From the NCBI GenBank assembly GCA_022497155.1, contig MU385711.1, positions 992,001-1,056,000 of the forward strand: DNA of 64,000 bases, given 5' to 3'. Positions within the stretch are counted from its first letter, which is position 1; each line of letters opens with the position of its first letter. Below are positions 33,792 through 45,226 of the stretch, piece after piece. The notes beneath the pieces were generated by a model. The model did no database searches. It saw only the letters and a list, made by a program, of their open reading frames with translations, and was not told where the DNA came from. Position numbers and translations under genes: made by a program. Source of the DNA: Whalleya microplaca (lineage: Eukaryota > Ascomycota > Sordariomycetes > Xylariales > Xylariaceae).

Positions 33792-35037
33792 ATGCAGCTC
33801 AAGCAACTTGTTCCACTTTCCCTTGTTCTCTTTCAAAGCTCTCGAGCTTGTCTCCATGATCATATCCTTGCACCTCGATTACAAGACGTACAGGAGTCCC
33901 TTCGCAAGCGAGTTGTACCAGCTCATGTCAAAACCGCCATACAAAATGTCCGAGTCTTTGATGGTTATGCCATAAGCGAACCGCAAAGTGTCATCATAGA
34001 CGGCGAATATATCACGGACTGCGATGAGAGCGTGGAGAAAATCATCAATGGCAGCAACCGTGTGCTGATCCCCGGCTTGATAGATGCTCACGCGCATGTA
34101 CAGTCAGTTGAAGGCTTAGAGAACATGACTTCGTATGGCGTCACAACTATCTTCAACATGGCGTGCCAAAGTTATGAACTTTGCGATTCGCTGAAGTCAA
34201 ACCCAGGTTTGGCATCGCTATTCACAACCATGCTAGCAGCCGTAGGACCGGTCGGAGGAAATGACCAAGCTAAATCCTGTGCCGGCCGACCTAATACTAC
34301 ATCCCGGAGCGGATCCTAAGTTTCTCGTCGACTACGCCTTCGGCAATGGTTCCGACTACTTCAAGATTGTAGGTGCGGTCGGCGGGCCAACCCAGGCTCA
34401 GCAAAACGAGATGGTTAGTTACGCGCACTCTCAGGGGCACTTCGTTGTTACGCACGCTCCCAGCTTCTAATCCTACACACAAGCAATATCATCACGGGCA
34501 GATATTTTGCAGCACATGGCCGACGATGGCCTCTTGTCTTCAAATCTCCTTAAATCCATCAAAGAACACGATCAAGCCGCCACGCCGACGATGGAGATCT
34601 TCCGGCGAGCATACACTATACAGCCGGAAATCATCCAGTTTCTGCGCGGAAACAACTCGGCTAACTCGACGTACGAGAACGTAGTCGAGAACGTAAGATA
34701 CCTCCACGATGTTGGTGTGTCGGTACTGGCCGGCACAGACGCGGTCGGCAATTCAGTACCCGGATTCTACTTCCCTTTTGGCGAGTCGCTGCATCAAGAA
34801 CTAGTGAACCTTGTAGCTGCGGGATTGACGCCCGCTGAGGCTCTGCGTGCTGCGACAATTGTGCCCGCCATGGCGCATAGGTTAGATGATCGGGGTGTGA
34901 TTCGACCTGGTATGCGAGCAGACTTAATCCTGTTGAACAGCGATCCGCTGATAAATATCTCAAACACTCGGGATATTTCTCGGGTTTGGGCTGGCGGTAT
35001 CGAATACACCAATATTGCAAAGTTGACTGGAGTTTGA
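33792..35037 (+). pseudogene. secreted amidohydrolase pseudogene (one frameshift, one stop)
   Basis: The reading frame starts at ATG 33792 with a signal-peptide-like MQLKQLVPLSLVLFQSSRA, then shows the metal-dependent amidohydrolase fold: beta-sandwich entry RVFDGY, metal-binding GLIDAHAHV, SYGVTTIFNM, then in later parts YFKIVG, VVTHA (metal His), QHMADDG, TPTMEIFR, AGTDAVG (metal Asp), LTPAEALRAATI and RADLILLNSDPL. Homology continues through two lesions. At about 34258-34260 one base too many shifts the frame before MTKLNPVP, and an in-frame TAA at 34468-34470 interrupts the region after THAPSF. No intron that keeps the frame and the metal ligands can remove either lesion. Metal ligands are otherwise present, so decay looks recent, or these are assembly errors. 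The intact relative would hydrolyse an amide or imidic substrate. Confidence 0.75.
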
Positions 35038-37148
35038 TAAGGTTTTACTTGATATCTGTAGTTAGGACTGCGGTACTAAACTGGGTAGACCTCACTGCCT
35101 GTAACAAGGGCTGTAGTCGTGACACTGCCACTTCAGAGAGGTGTAAGATTCTAGATTAGAACCTAAAGGGAGGCTGTCACAATTTCTCTTTCATGTCAAG
35201 ACTAAATATATTTTAAAGAAGATGCAAACTCTTTCGAGATCTCAGCTGCGCACTCATATACGTACTTACATATTAACCTTTGCAACATAGTGGTGTTTGT
35301 TTAAGTTGTCTTCCATTGGTAGTCCAAAGAACTTGGTGGAATAATCGTCTTTAGTAGCTACGATAGGAATTAGCTCTCTATGAATGAGGGAATATGATAT
35401 CAAGAGACTAATTAACATTTTATATTTGACGAAGCATTTATATCAATCCATTATTTAACTTCTCTTCTTACTACGGATCTAGGTGCTTCACATCCGTCCC
35501 TCGGTCTATGATAAGTTTGAATCTATCTTATTGCATTGCTGTACAGATTACACATATATTGGTCGGGGTTTACTAAGGCAGCAAGTAAGCTTCTACTAAT
35601 TTGATAATTCAACTTACCTACGTCCTCCATATCATAAGCATGCTAGACGGCAACATCATTAATATAGTCACTTCCCTTAGTTTACTTGTACCTATTATTG
35701 ATACGAGGAGAACTATAAATTTATGGTCTTCCCAGCAGTATCTCTCCAGCTATGCAGTATATCCAATCCAGAAATATATCCAACTTAAAGGGCGGCCCTA
35801 TTCAACATTGAGCCCAGGGATTTGAAAGGTATCAAGCGCTATGCGGTCTTGGAAGTAGACACTATTATAATCTTTAGAAGAATACCTCGAGTATACCAAG
35901 CAGTAAAGTTGATCAACTTGTCAGAAAAACAATGAATAATATCACCAATCCCTGCCTTGTTGTCTATAGAGGCGCTTGGGACAAAAAGAGGGTCTGATAC
36001 CAACTTGACCAACAAGCAAAATGGCCCTGATAGTGTTCCAGGGGCTGCGGGCACAGCAATTCCGATGGGTATTGGTACGCCCTGCAAGTCTTGTGAGTTA
36101 CGTCGATGATTTAACAATGGGCTTGGGAAAGGGGATGGAGTATATACCCATAGCTCAACGCTGCCGTGGGACGGCCCACCCATCATAACTGCTTTGTCAT
36201 ATTGCAACGGACTATGATATATCGCACCATTGATTTTTGAGATCCAGGAGATTATGCCTTCGTGATTCATTTATTATCGTGTACCTAGTTTGTAGATCTC
36301 TATGCTGCCCTCAATACTTACTAAGCAGATGTTGGCTCTCGTTATGTTTTGGTCATCGAGGAGGATTTGGAGGTACTGCATGTTGGCTGGAGTCCTGGTG
36401 ATATCAGCTATTATTACATGGACTGAACCAACAAAGCTCATTCGAATAGATAGACCCTGAAACCAACGCCCCCTTGGCGCTTGCTGAGCACGTCTCGAAA
36501 CACCAGAACGTTGAGTCTCTTTTTTCAGAGACCCTAAGTTGGATTTACAGCGCCTATGCCTAGTCACCTCCAATTCTTTTCTTTCTGGCAACACGATCCG
36601 AGTAGTCCTCATCTTGAGAAAGGAATATTTTCTGTGGCTCAGACTTTTCGATACAAGCTGTTGAAACTAACCTCAGCCTTAGAAACACGCGACTCAACAC
36701 ACAGCAAAATCAAGTGCTTGACGACAGTGAAAATGAATTGCCACTTCTGTGTTCGCTCTCCTCTTCGCACAGCAACTGAATCGTATGTTTCCAAGTTCTT
36801 CTTCCCGCTACAGCTTCCAGACAGGCTGAGTATAGTATAGGTTTCTTCTTCCTGCGTTATTCATCGGAAATCTCCCACACTTCTTCAGGCGCGCATTCCT
36901 AGCACGTCCATTCCGTCACGACAGCAGCTCTGGTTTTGCCTCTTCGACAATGCATAGCTCGCCTCCTGTCTATCTAACCACTGGGACCGGTCCTGCATCG
37001 ACTGCATCACACGTCATCGACAGATTCGTGGCTGGCGCATTATCGGCGTCGTGTGACTCAGGCCGGAGTGGTGACGCAGTGGCTCTGCGCCGTGCTTCCG
37101 CTGCTTTCCACCAGCCATAATAAGAATCACGGAGGCATTGAGACCACA
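35038..37148. other. 2.1-kb spacer, possible gene remnant on the minus strand
   Basis: AT-rich. Two adjacent minus-strand frames (36274-36612 and 35839-36270) read as moderately protein-like sequence but could not be joined by a convincing intron. They are listed separately. The stretch 36620-37148 is the probable upstream region of the small plus-strand gene. Confidence 0.4.
35839..36612 (-). CDS. doubtful small gene or remnant
   Basis: Starts MRTTRIVLPERKELEVT at ATG 36612, basic for 60 residues, then a more ordered stretch (SIRMSFVGSVHVIIADI). It meets a stop at 36274-36276, right after a possible donor (GTACAC). A second minus frame follows at once to 35839. I see no known domain. It may be two exons of an unrecognised protein, a pseudogene, or chance. 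Confidence 0.15.
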
Positions 37149-37580
37149 ATGGTCAGACATGCCACCATAGCTTTCCCTCTGACCTCTTACTTCCTCCTCA
37201 GGAGACCATACGGCGAACAGGAGGATTTCAATAGCGCTTGGAACGATGTAGCGATATGTTTTTGCCAGTTCTTGTTCCATTGGGCGAATGGAGCTTTCGG
37301 AACATATCTTGCCATCACTGGCTGCATTAACCAGGTGCGTGATGCCATGGATGGCACGGGAGGGAGCAATGGCGGAAACATACTCCTCTCTGAGGCTTTG
37401 CAGGCACTTTCAATGTTGGGATTAGGAATTTTTCATCAGCTTCGGCCTTTTCTGCCAGAAGGGGCTGAGGAGAGGTCTCATTGGAGATGGTGGGAGCGGC
37501 GAGGCGTGGTTGGGCTAAATTATTTTATTGTAGGTGTTGGATATGGGATATCGTCGTTGTTGAGGTCCCGTGGTATGTAG
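37149..37580 (+). CDS. small hypothetical membrane-associated protein
   Basis: 143 aa from ATG 37149; the same frame is open upstream to about 36978 without another ATG, so an upstream exon is possible. It has hydrophobic helices around DVAICFCQFLFHWANGAF, ALSMLGLGIFHQL and GLNYFIVGVGYGISSLL, giving two or three possible membrane or amphipathic segments, and a Trp/Arg cluster (HWRWWERR). No family is recognised. The composition looks protein-like, but the evidence is only an open frame. Confidence 0.35.
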   Translation: MVRHATIAFPLTSYFLLRRPYGEQEDFNSAWNDVAICFCQFLFHWANGAFGTYLAITGCINQVRDAMDGTGGSNGGNILLSEALQALSMLGLGIFHQLRPFLPEGAEERSHWRWWERRGVVGLNYFIVGVGYGISSLLRSRGM

Positions 37581-38913
37581 TATTATATATCGGGCGATTT
37601 CAACCACTGTTGGATATCTGGACTGTCCATAGAGCACCACCCACTTTTACAAGGCCACAATTACTCGCGGATTCGGAGCATCATCTCAGCTTTACTATAC
37701 ATATCAATATTTACGATGGTCCAGTGAGCGGAGTTTTCAACCAAACAAAAGATATTGTGCTGCTTCGGGGCTCGGGTTGCTCCTGGATACTAGCTTGACG
37801 GCGTTCAGAGTGATTTTGGCGTCGCGATGTCCGAAGAGACAGGGGTCCACAGGAAAGAAGACGGACTGGTAGTAAAGGGAGGTAAAACTTTAATAGTCGT
37901 TGTTATGTTCTTGGGGAAGTTATTCAAGCATAGATATGCTCGACTTAGATAACGGCAAGATCACTGTAGCGACGTGCATAGACCGGATGAAGAGTATTGT
38001 GTATGCGTTGTTGACCCTAGTCTAGGTGAATTTGTCTTCGATAGGCCGACTCGTCCACAGCTTTTTGAAACCTATCTCGTAGCAAGTTGCTCAACTGTTC
38101 TCATGTAGACAAGGGTAGAGTTGAAGAGGCAACCCTGTCTCAATATCAAAGCCGTCATGTCTGGGATTTTGTGATTCACTAGGGGGATAGATCCCTTTCT
38201 TTGTGATAAGCACGGTAATCTACTGTTATATGATTGGCATGAGAACTTACCCCGTCGTCGAATATCGATGGACTAACGCCGATAGCTGGACCTTAGACCA
38301 CAGGGTTGCTGCGAACCTGATGCTATCTTCTGGGTACATGGTCTAGATCATCTATGTCTATTGAGAACCGATCAGCTATGTTTTGTGGAACAGGTGGGAA
38401 TCCAGGAGGCCAAGAAAGACCAGATGTGGCAACTCAAGCGATGCCGAACTCTTGAGGTATCATTATGTATGTTCTTACGGACTACCGAATTAATGCCTAC
38501 TGTGGAATAGTTCAAGCCCTTAGTATTGGCTGATATTACGTTCGGTTGACTGCAGTTAGAAGAACTCTATGTAGGGCGTGGGACATGCAGCTTACCTTCT
38601 CTGATGTGAGATTCGGGCTGCCCTGGGTCTCAGCTTTACTGAAATCTACATGGGAAAGCAGAGCTATCAGCTTGGAACCGGGCTTCATATTTCTAGAGTG
38701 CTCGCCCATTGGGAGCGTCATGGTAAGTTGAGGCCTTGAAAGAGCTTTCAAGTATGTCATCTACTGATTTCAAGTTCCAGAGGCCGTAGAATTTCACAAG
38801 GGCCTCGAACTGTAGACGGAGCTAATCTTTGACTCCTATCTCTATTACTTGTGATAGGTAACCTTGAAGAGAGACGACTTCTGCGAATCGTCGGGCCTAA
38901 ACAAGAGCGCGAC
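37581..38913. other. 1.3-kb convergent spacer
   Basis: Between the hypothetical plus-strand gene and the 3' end of the methyltransferase. Short frames at 38536-38760 look unremarkable. No RNA gene or repeat seen. Confidence 0.5.
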
Positions 38914-39795
38914 CTACGCAGCCTTCCGCCCAACCACACTCATAATCTTCCCCTGGTGCACGACAACCCCCTTCTCCGTCTCCTTGACAGCCCGACTAAA
39001 CAAATCAACCCACTTCTCCCTCGTCATCGGCGCCTGCGGCGCCTCCGCCTCCGTCGGGAAATGCACGTACAGCTCCTCCCAGACCATGAAGTAATCCTCG
39101 GTCCAGGCCTTCAGATCGCGCCTCCTGACCTCGGTAGCCCTGAGCCGCGCGTCCTCGAACCCGCGCGCGCCCAGGTGCCGGTCCAGCTCCCCCAGGAACC
39201 CGAACTCGAAGCCGCGCGCCCGCCCGCCCGCGTTCAGGACCGCGACGATGCCCTCGCACGCCGCGCGCGAGAGCTCCGGCGAAGGCGCCTCGACCGTGTG
39301 CGCGTCCGCGCGCGACTCCTCCCACTGCAGCCAGCCGCCGGGCCGCAGCAGCGCGCGCGCCGCGGCCAGCAGCGGCGCCGTGTCCGCGTGCTGGATGCTG
39401 CTGGCGAAGGCGCGCACGTGCACGACATCATAAGCGCCGAGCAGGTGCGCGGGGAGCGGCGTGGCCAGGATGTCGAGCTGCGTGAGCGTGACGGCCTCGG
39501 GCAGGTACGCCGCGGCCGGGAAGTTGATCGGGTTGATGTCGAAGCCGTCGAGCTGCGGGGCCGTGACGCCCCGGGCCGCGAGCGCGCTCTCGAGGTCCAC
39601 GAGCCAGATGCCGTTGCCGCAGGCGAGGTCCGCGACTTTCGGGTTCTTGACGCCTGCGATCGCCGCTTCAACCTCCGGCTCTAGGAGGTGCCCGAGTGTG
39701 TTCTGGAAGAGCGTGTGTTGCAGGTGCAGGCGCGCGGAGCTTCTGTAGTTCCTGGCTGCCCAGTATGTCGTTGGGTCCCATTCTTCGGTGGCCAT
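38914..39795 (-). CDS. class I SAM-dependent methyltransferase
   Basis: Single exon, 293 aa from ATG 39795 (MATEEWDPTTYW); the 16 upstream in-frame codons have no ATG. Class I fold: motif I VADLACGNG at 54-62 (AdoMet glycine loop), acidic motif II region DGFDINP, motif around LDILATPLP, and post-motif LRPGGWLQWEE. This layout matches the small-molecule methyltransferases of fungal secondary metabolism. The substrate is unknown. No signal peptide; cytosolic. The gene body is very GC-rich (about 75% in a 60-base sample at 39181-39240), in sharp contrast to flanks near 40%, which produces long antisense open frames. Not clearly in a cluster: neighbours are a hypothetical protein and the LRR protein. 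Confidence 0.82.
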   Translation of the reverse strand: MATEEWDPTTYWAARNYRSSARLHLQHTLFQNTLGHLLEPEVEAAIAGVKNPKVADLACGNGIWLVDLESALAARGVTAPQLDGFDINPINFPAAAYLPEAVTLTQLDILATPLPAHLLGAYDVVHVRAFASSIQHADTAPLLAAARALLRPGGWLQWEESRADAHTVEAPSPELSRAACEGIVAVLNAGGRARGFEFGFLGELDRHLGARGFEDARLRATEVRRRDLKAWTEDYFMVWEELYVHFPTEAEAPQAPMTREKWVDLFSRAVKETEKGVVVHQGKIMSVVGRKAA

Positions 39796-40661
39796 CTTGA
39801 GAGTTTCCGTTTGAGACGGTTTGATTATGGCGGACAAATACAAGAGTCAAGTTCTAGTCCGGGGGCTTGCAAGCGCAGATGTCTTACTTGTTCTACCGAG
39901 GGGGAGAGAAGGACGGTATCATATAAAGAAGAGCAATACCTACCTTCCCCAGATTTTCATAGGTCTAATAATAATAAGATAGTAGTAGACCATGGGCTAG
40001 TATTCGGGACCCGAGGAATTGGCAGAGGCTGAGCTGCAGGACCTAACGAAGCAAGGTAAGGGATACTGCTCCTTCAGGATCCCTATATCTAGTTGCCTAT
40101 GGCACTAGACATGGCGCTTTGAGCTGGGCTAGCGAATCCTCTGAGAGATACCAGGATATACGTACGTAGGCAGTAGGATTCCTTATCTTGTTGATTATAG
40201 TAGGACGCTACATGAGGTCGGGTAGCCGAGCTTTGTTAGGATAGGTTAGACTGCAGTGGGGCTTCTGCCTACACATCTTTCAGCTTCGACTACGGATGAT
40301 TAATCAGATAATATAACGTAGCGTTTCTTATACTAGCTTTAAACCTTGATGATGCAGTATTACTTCCAGAGTAGAGGGACTACTTAAAGCAGCGAGACTT
40401 ATAATAAGCAGATGTTTTATTCATGAAAAAAGACTACTCTGGCCTTTTTTACCTAGGTCGTAAGTGAACGGTCCCTTCGTATCCAGACCACTCTACCAAC
40501 ACCGTGACCCCTGACATCCGTAGTGCATGCAGTTGTTCATATAACCGTACAAAAAGCAGTGGGGAGTAACGCGGCAGGTTCCGTGTTGGATCCCGAATTT
40601 CATTATACATATCGGTGCAATTTGAGCACCAGCTCGGCATTCCGCGGGTGCGAGGTGCCGA
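39796..40661. other. spacer between methyltransferase and LRR genes
   Basis: 866 bp, AT-rich, holding the methyltransferase promoter and the LRR gene 3' UTR. No further gene seen. Confidence 0.55.
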
Positions 40662-43600
40662 TTAATCGGAGACAGCTTCCTCATCTGCGATGATCGGTTG
40701 GGCCTCACTCTTGGCCTGGTCGGTCCCGACCTGGACATTCGCACTTGCTTTCTCCTGACTCTCCACAAACCTAGCCCAGTGCTGCGGGTCCTTCTCGCGA
40801 AGCCTTCTGACGAGCTCTTCCCTGTGCTCCTGGAAGGTCCGGACCGGGCCCTTTACTTCGACTTCCTTTCTAATTGGGTCATCCTCCTCCAGCTCCTCCA
40901 ATAGACCCGTAATCAACTGTACGTGGTTAGGATCATTCCTAATGTTTTTGAGATTGGTAAGGAGATCGTAATGCTCCTGTTTGATAATAAGGCCTCGGCG
41001 GAACCTGTGGCCAGCGCGAAGCATCCGAGCTTCTTCTTCAACTAAGGCTTTAGAACTGTGTGACATGATAGAGTTGGATCGAGAGTGGAAACGCGAAGGC
41101 GAACGAAGTTCGGTTTCTGCCTCTTCCCCGTCTGATAGCAAGCCGGGTTCCACCTCAACTGATGAGAACGAGGTGCGCTCGGGACCAGTAGACACGGTGC
41201 GATCTGAAGTAGCGACTTCAGACGAATTTTGACGGGTGTCCGGGTACTCGTCTTCAAAGCGTCGTATTATACCTTCAATGGTCTGGTCAAGGAAAGTAAG
41301 GCGTTCTAAGAAAACGTCAATAGTTTGATTACATGAAAGATATATGTTGAAGTACTCACGGTAGTTGCTCATGTCCTTACTAGAAGAGGCCTTGGCCATG
41401 GCCAAAGCGGGTTGAAGCCGCACACGGATCTTTCGTGCACTGGAAAGTAGATGTTTTGACATATCCTTGGCCTTGCCAGGAGGTAGGGGTGCTCGAGGTA
41501 ACGACATTCCGTTTTCCAGTTCCCTGGCAAACTCGCCCGAGTGTCGCCTAGAATCATCACCACGGTTCTTTAATACACAAGTTAGAGCCTTGACCACGCC
41601 TGTGCCACCGATCACGTAGTCTGCATCAGGTGCCGGTTCGTTATCATCGTCCATGTCCACAAGTGGATAATCGTCTTCATGTCCCACCAGATGTCGAAGG
41701 ACGTCTGGGAACTTTTCAAGTTTCTGGCCGTCCTCGCTAGTCGAGTCACGGATATCCGGTACTCCCTGCAGGTTTCTCATGCAGTAGGCAACGACACGGT
41801 TTGCCAACGCCTTTACTAGCTCGCCCGACTCAGCGCTAGGATTCTCAATGTCGACCTTAACCAAAGCACCTGAGACCCGCACAGCTGCCATTAACGAGGC
41901 ATACAGGGCACATGCTTCTTCTTGGCCTTCCTCGGTCTTGGCGTCAGCTATGCTAACGAGATCCGGATTGCCAAGCAAATTGATGTGCGCCAAAGTCTTG
42001 ATTTCAGGCAAGATCTCAGCAAGAGCAATTGCTTGTTCAGCCGACAATGAAACGTCCGCAAGATGCAACCTCCTCAAGTTGTCCAATTGAGGGAGATACC
42101 TGCGAAGTAATCCGATGGCACTGGGCTCGAATGCGAAGAGATCATGGTTATGCGAGAAATCAACGAATTTCAAGTTGGGGAGTTTCACCAACTTAGGGAA
42201 TAGCTTGCATAGAGATGCCGGCTTGAGATTGCAGTCAGCCAAGCTGATTGCCCACAACTCGGCCTTCTCCGTAATGGCCTCAGCAATTACATCAAGATGA
42301 TCTCTGAGATCATTGCCTCCGAGGTCGATGCCTACGCATTTTCCGTTGCGCAAATATCTTGCCACGTGCTGGACCCCTTGAGCATCCAGATTATTGTGCG
42401 CGAGCCCAAGTCTCGCTACCCCTGATTTGAGAACGCCGTCAACGAGTGCTCCAAGCTGGTTAGCTGTTAGCCCGGTATAGCCCATGCTGAGCAATTCCAA
42501 CTCCGGACCGGCTAGCCGTTCGCCAAGCGACTTGGAAAGGAGTATGGACAAATCTAAAGGACCTGGAGGAGCATGTCCAACTGGATAATGAAGATGATGT
42601 ATGAGTGGCGACCTTGGAGCTTCCGTAGGCGGGGGGAAGGGCAATCTCGATAAATCGAGACACTTGATAGAGTGGCACATATGAATAAAGAGGCAGATGT
42701 GCTTCCAACCTTCAATACCAATCTTATTGTTCTTGAGCACAAGCCTCTCGACGACTCCACCTTGCTGTGTCAGGTCTGCTGACTTAGAAATGGACTTTCG
42801 TTGTCTGCTTTTCCCCTTCTTAGCAGCAAGAAGTCCTGCGAGAATAACGCGGACGCCCTCATCAGTCAGTCCGCAGTTTTCCAGTATGACTTCTTTCACT
42901 GGTACAACAGCTAAGAAGTCTCCCAGGGTGACTAGATCGGGCAACGACATGTAGTATCCCGTGAGATCGAGCTTCTCAACAATACCATTGACGCATGATC
43001 CCGTTGTTTTCGGAAGTTGAAGAGTAACCTTGGTAAGGATATCGGTCTCCCGCAGCTGGCAGCAACGCCGATAGATCCTACCAGGGTTCGTCGTAGGCGC
43101 CAGCTGGGTTCTCGGTATTCCTGTGGGTTTTACAACTTCCTCTGACGAGGAGTCGCTGTTTAGATGTAATTCCATTGGAATAGCCCCTTTCTCGAGAGCC
43201 TCCTTACGCTTCTGCTCCTTCTTGGCTTTTCGTTCCGCCTCGCTCTTCTTCTTCTTTTCCTTCTTCCGCGTCGTCTCCTTTTCTATCTTGGGATCTTCTT
43301 TGTGCACAGCCGCATCCTCCTTCGGTATGCTAACTGTTGTCTCGGCGCCCTCCTTTTCGGGCTCCTTAGGCACGGCCTCACCAGTGGATGCGACAACACC
43401 GGCATTTTCTTTCTGTTCTTCTACTGCCTTTGGGTTCTTCAGCGCCTCGCCTTCGCTTTTCTCTGTCATTTTCCGTCTTTGCACCTTATCAGCGAGTTTC
43501 TTACACGCCGTCTCTTCATCGGCGTATCTTGGCATTGGTGCTATCTCAACGTCGACACAGAAAGCAACCCGACGTAGTTTTGCCTGGCTTAGCTCGTTCA

Positions 43601-44261
43601 CACGGCACCGCTCCCGGTTCTTATCGACATTCAACACTTTCCGCTCCACAAGGCCATGGTTGGCCTTAGATCCTGGGGTAATAGAGGGACTGGAAGATGA
43701 CAAGCGTCGAAAGACTCCGAGAAACCCCGGCTGAGCGGATCTAGGAGGGGCAGGTACATATGGGGCATTTCCATTCTGTCGTGATGCATGTGGAAGCACG
43801 GCATTTTTGCTTGGCGATATCTTAGGTAAGGGAGTCACGTCGTCGTTTTCGGGCTGTGGCGATAGATTCGGAGACGGGGTCTGTGTATTTGAGGGAGACA
43901 CAGAGAATTTGGAAGAGATGCTAGAGAACCATGAGCCCCTCCTTTGTGGAGGTGTCCCATTCTGCAATGGTGATGTGTCGGTCGACTGACTTCTTCCTCT
44001 GCCTATGCGCTGAGGTATAGACTTGGCTGCACTGGGAGAATCTGTCAGGGCAGGAGAGGAAGACGATGTCAAGGGTACAGGCGCAAGCGCAGGCGACGAT
44101 GCTGGGGAGGCGGTGGCCGTATTGCCATTGGCCTTGCTCGGTGTCGAGGATTCTAGCGGCTGGCTCGAGGGATCATGGTCTTGATTAGACAATGAGTTGT
44201 GCTGGTTGTTTAACTTGTCTAGATTGCGAGGTGGGCGGTCAGCTTGCAGTGAAGATAGCAT
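40662..44261 (-). CDS. large leucine-rich-repeat (RNI-like) protein, possibly Mhp1-like
   Basis: Single exon, 1199 aa, ATG 44261. Order: Ser/Pro-rich disordered region (1-200), a conserved-looking block with GLVERKVLNVDKNRERCRVN and RRVAFCVDVEI (about 205-245), a Lys/Glu-rich coiled-coil-prone stretch (about 270-370), then leucine-rich repeats (about 440-760) of ribonuclease-inhibitor style, e.g. VEKLDLTGYYMSLPDLVTLG, LGLAHNNLDAQGV and LKFVDFSHNHDL. The C-terminus (about 1090-1180) has charged helices, IKQEHYDLLTNLKNIRNDPN and LEELEEDDPIRKEVE. The LRRs imply a protein-binding scaffold. Pezizomycotina homologues are often annotated as cell-wall biogenesis or microtubule-associated Mhp1; I recall this name only loosely, so no symbol is given. 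Confidence 0.8.
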   Translation of the reverse strand: MLSSLQADRPPRNLDKLNNQHNSLSNQDHDPSSQPLESSTPSKANGNTATASPASSPALAPVPLTSSSSPALTDSPSAAKSIPQRIGRGRSQSTDTSPLQNGTPPQRRGSWFSSISSKFSVSPSNTQTPSPNLSPQPENDDVTPLPKISPSKNAVLPHASRQNGNAPYVPAPPRSAQPGFLGVFRRLSSSSPSITPGSKANHGLVERKVLNVDKNRERCRVNELSQAKLRRVAFCVDVEIAPMPRYADEETACKKLADKVQRRKMTEKSEGEALKNPKAVEEQKENAGVVASTGEAVPKEPEKEGAETTVSIPKEDAAVHKEDPKIEKETTRKKEKKKKSEAERKAKKEQKRKEALEKGAIPMELHLNSDSSSEEVVKPTGIPRTQLAPTTNPGRIYRRCCQLRETDILTKVTLQLPKTTGSCVNGIVEKLDLTGYYMSLPDLVTLGDFLAVVPVKEVILENCGLTDEGVRVILAGLLAAKKGKSRQRKSISKSADLTQQGGVVERLVLKNNKIGIEGWKHICLFIHMCHSIKCLDLSRLPFPPPTEAPRSPLIHHLHYPVGHAPPGPLDLSILLSKSLGERLAGPELELLSMGYTGLTANQLGALVDGVLKSGVARLGLAHNNLDAQGVQHVARYLRNGKCVGIDLGGNDLRDHLDVIAEAITEKAELWAISLADCNLKPASLCKLFPKLVKLPNLKFVDFSHNHDLFAFEPSAIGLLRRYLPQLDNLRRLHLADVSLSAEQAIALAEILPEIKTLAHINLLGNPDLVSIADAKTEEGQEEACALYASLMAAVRVSGALVKVDIENPSAESGELVKALANRVVAYCMRNLQGVPDIRDSTSEDGQKLEKFPDVLRHLVGHEDDYPLVDMDDDNEPAPDADYVIGGTGVVKALTCVLKNRGDDSRRHSGEFARELENGMSLPRAPLPPGKAKDMSKHLLSSARKIRVRLQPALAMAKASSSKDMSNYREYFNIYLSCNQTIDVFLERLTFLDQTIEGIIRRFEDEYPDTRQNSSEVATSDRTVSTGPERTSFSSVEVEPGLLSDGEEAETELRSPSRFHSRSNSIMSHSSKALVEEEARMLRAGHRFRRGLIIKQEHYDLLTNLKNIRNDPNHVQLITGLLEELEEDDPIRKEVEVKGPVRTFQEHREELVRRLREKDPQHWARFVESQEKASANVQVGTDQAKSEAQPIIADEEAVSD

Positions 44262-44507
44262 AAAACGGAGATAACGAAGACGGTGATCTCATAATATATG
44301 CGACCGAGGGGGCTTTAAACAAAAATGGATAGGTGTGAATACCTTTCCCATGGGTCATCCAGCTCACATCCATAAGATGCTCCATATTGAAGTTCGTGTC
44401 GGTTCCCATTTTCAACGTGGCTGCGCGGTCGCAGTTGTAGTTGTAAATATCTGCTTTGTACGACGCCTGAAAATGATATCACCGTCTCCAACACACGGAA
44501 TACCTAG

Positions 44508-44536
44508 CACACACACACGCACACACACACGCACAC
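44508..44536. repeat. CA-rich microsatellite
   Basis: About fourteen CA dinucleotides with two CG interruptions, lying about 250 bp upstream of the LRR gene start. Confidence 0.85.
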
Positions 44537-45196
44537 CCTGTTGCCCTGCTGCCCTGTTATGTTAGTGTGGAACTGTGTGGATCCTCGGGGGGGCAAAATA
44601 CGGTCGCTCACACGATGCTCTATCTGAAAGAGGAGATAATAACACACGGGATGATGACAGATGAGGAGGTTTCTAAGCGGCTGTTGCACCTACAGACCTA
44701 TCGCACCTGTTCTTTGAGCGGACGACACTTCGGACAACACTTCGAGCCCGTCCAACCACCTCAATTGGCAGATATCGGAATTCGAGTGCTGGGGCATGTA
44801 TCCTATAAGGGGCATAGCAACTAACCTAGCAGCTAGCAGGAAGAGCCGAACCTCTGAAATGTGGGGGGTTGCAATTATCGGTATTGTCAGAGATAGGCCC
44901 GACTAGGAATGCGACGAGGAGAGGCGGCCATTTCCATGTGCAGTGAGTTGAGTGATGTGAGTTTGGGATTACAAAGATGATGCACGTCGGGGAAAAGATT
45001 GTGTGAAAATGAATTGACTTTACACGTCAGGCGTTAGGTAGTTCACAGTATGTAGTTTGCTTATCGCAGTTATCGTTATCGGTACGGAATACCTGCAATA
45101 CTAGTCACGGATGTAGGTATGTACTGAAGGTATTATGAGTGAAGCCTTCCCTTGCTTAATAACTTTCAAGAACCTTAGTATTTGAAGTTAGGTAAG

Positions 45197-45226
45197 TAGG
45201 TATGTGTAGGTATGTGTAGGTATGTG
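45197..45226. repeat. 10-bp tandem repeat, three copies
   Basis: TAGGTATGTG repeated three times without change (45197-45206, 45207-45216, 45217-45226). Confidence 0.9.

Noticed and set aside
38851..39684. 277-codon Arg/Leu-rich plus-strand frame
   Set aside because: Antisense of the GC-rich methyltransferase, which has a clear AdoMet motif on the other strand.
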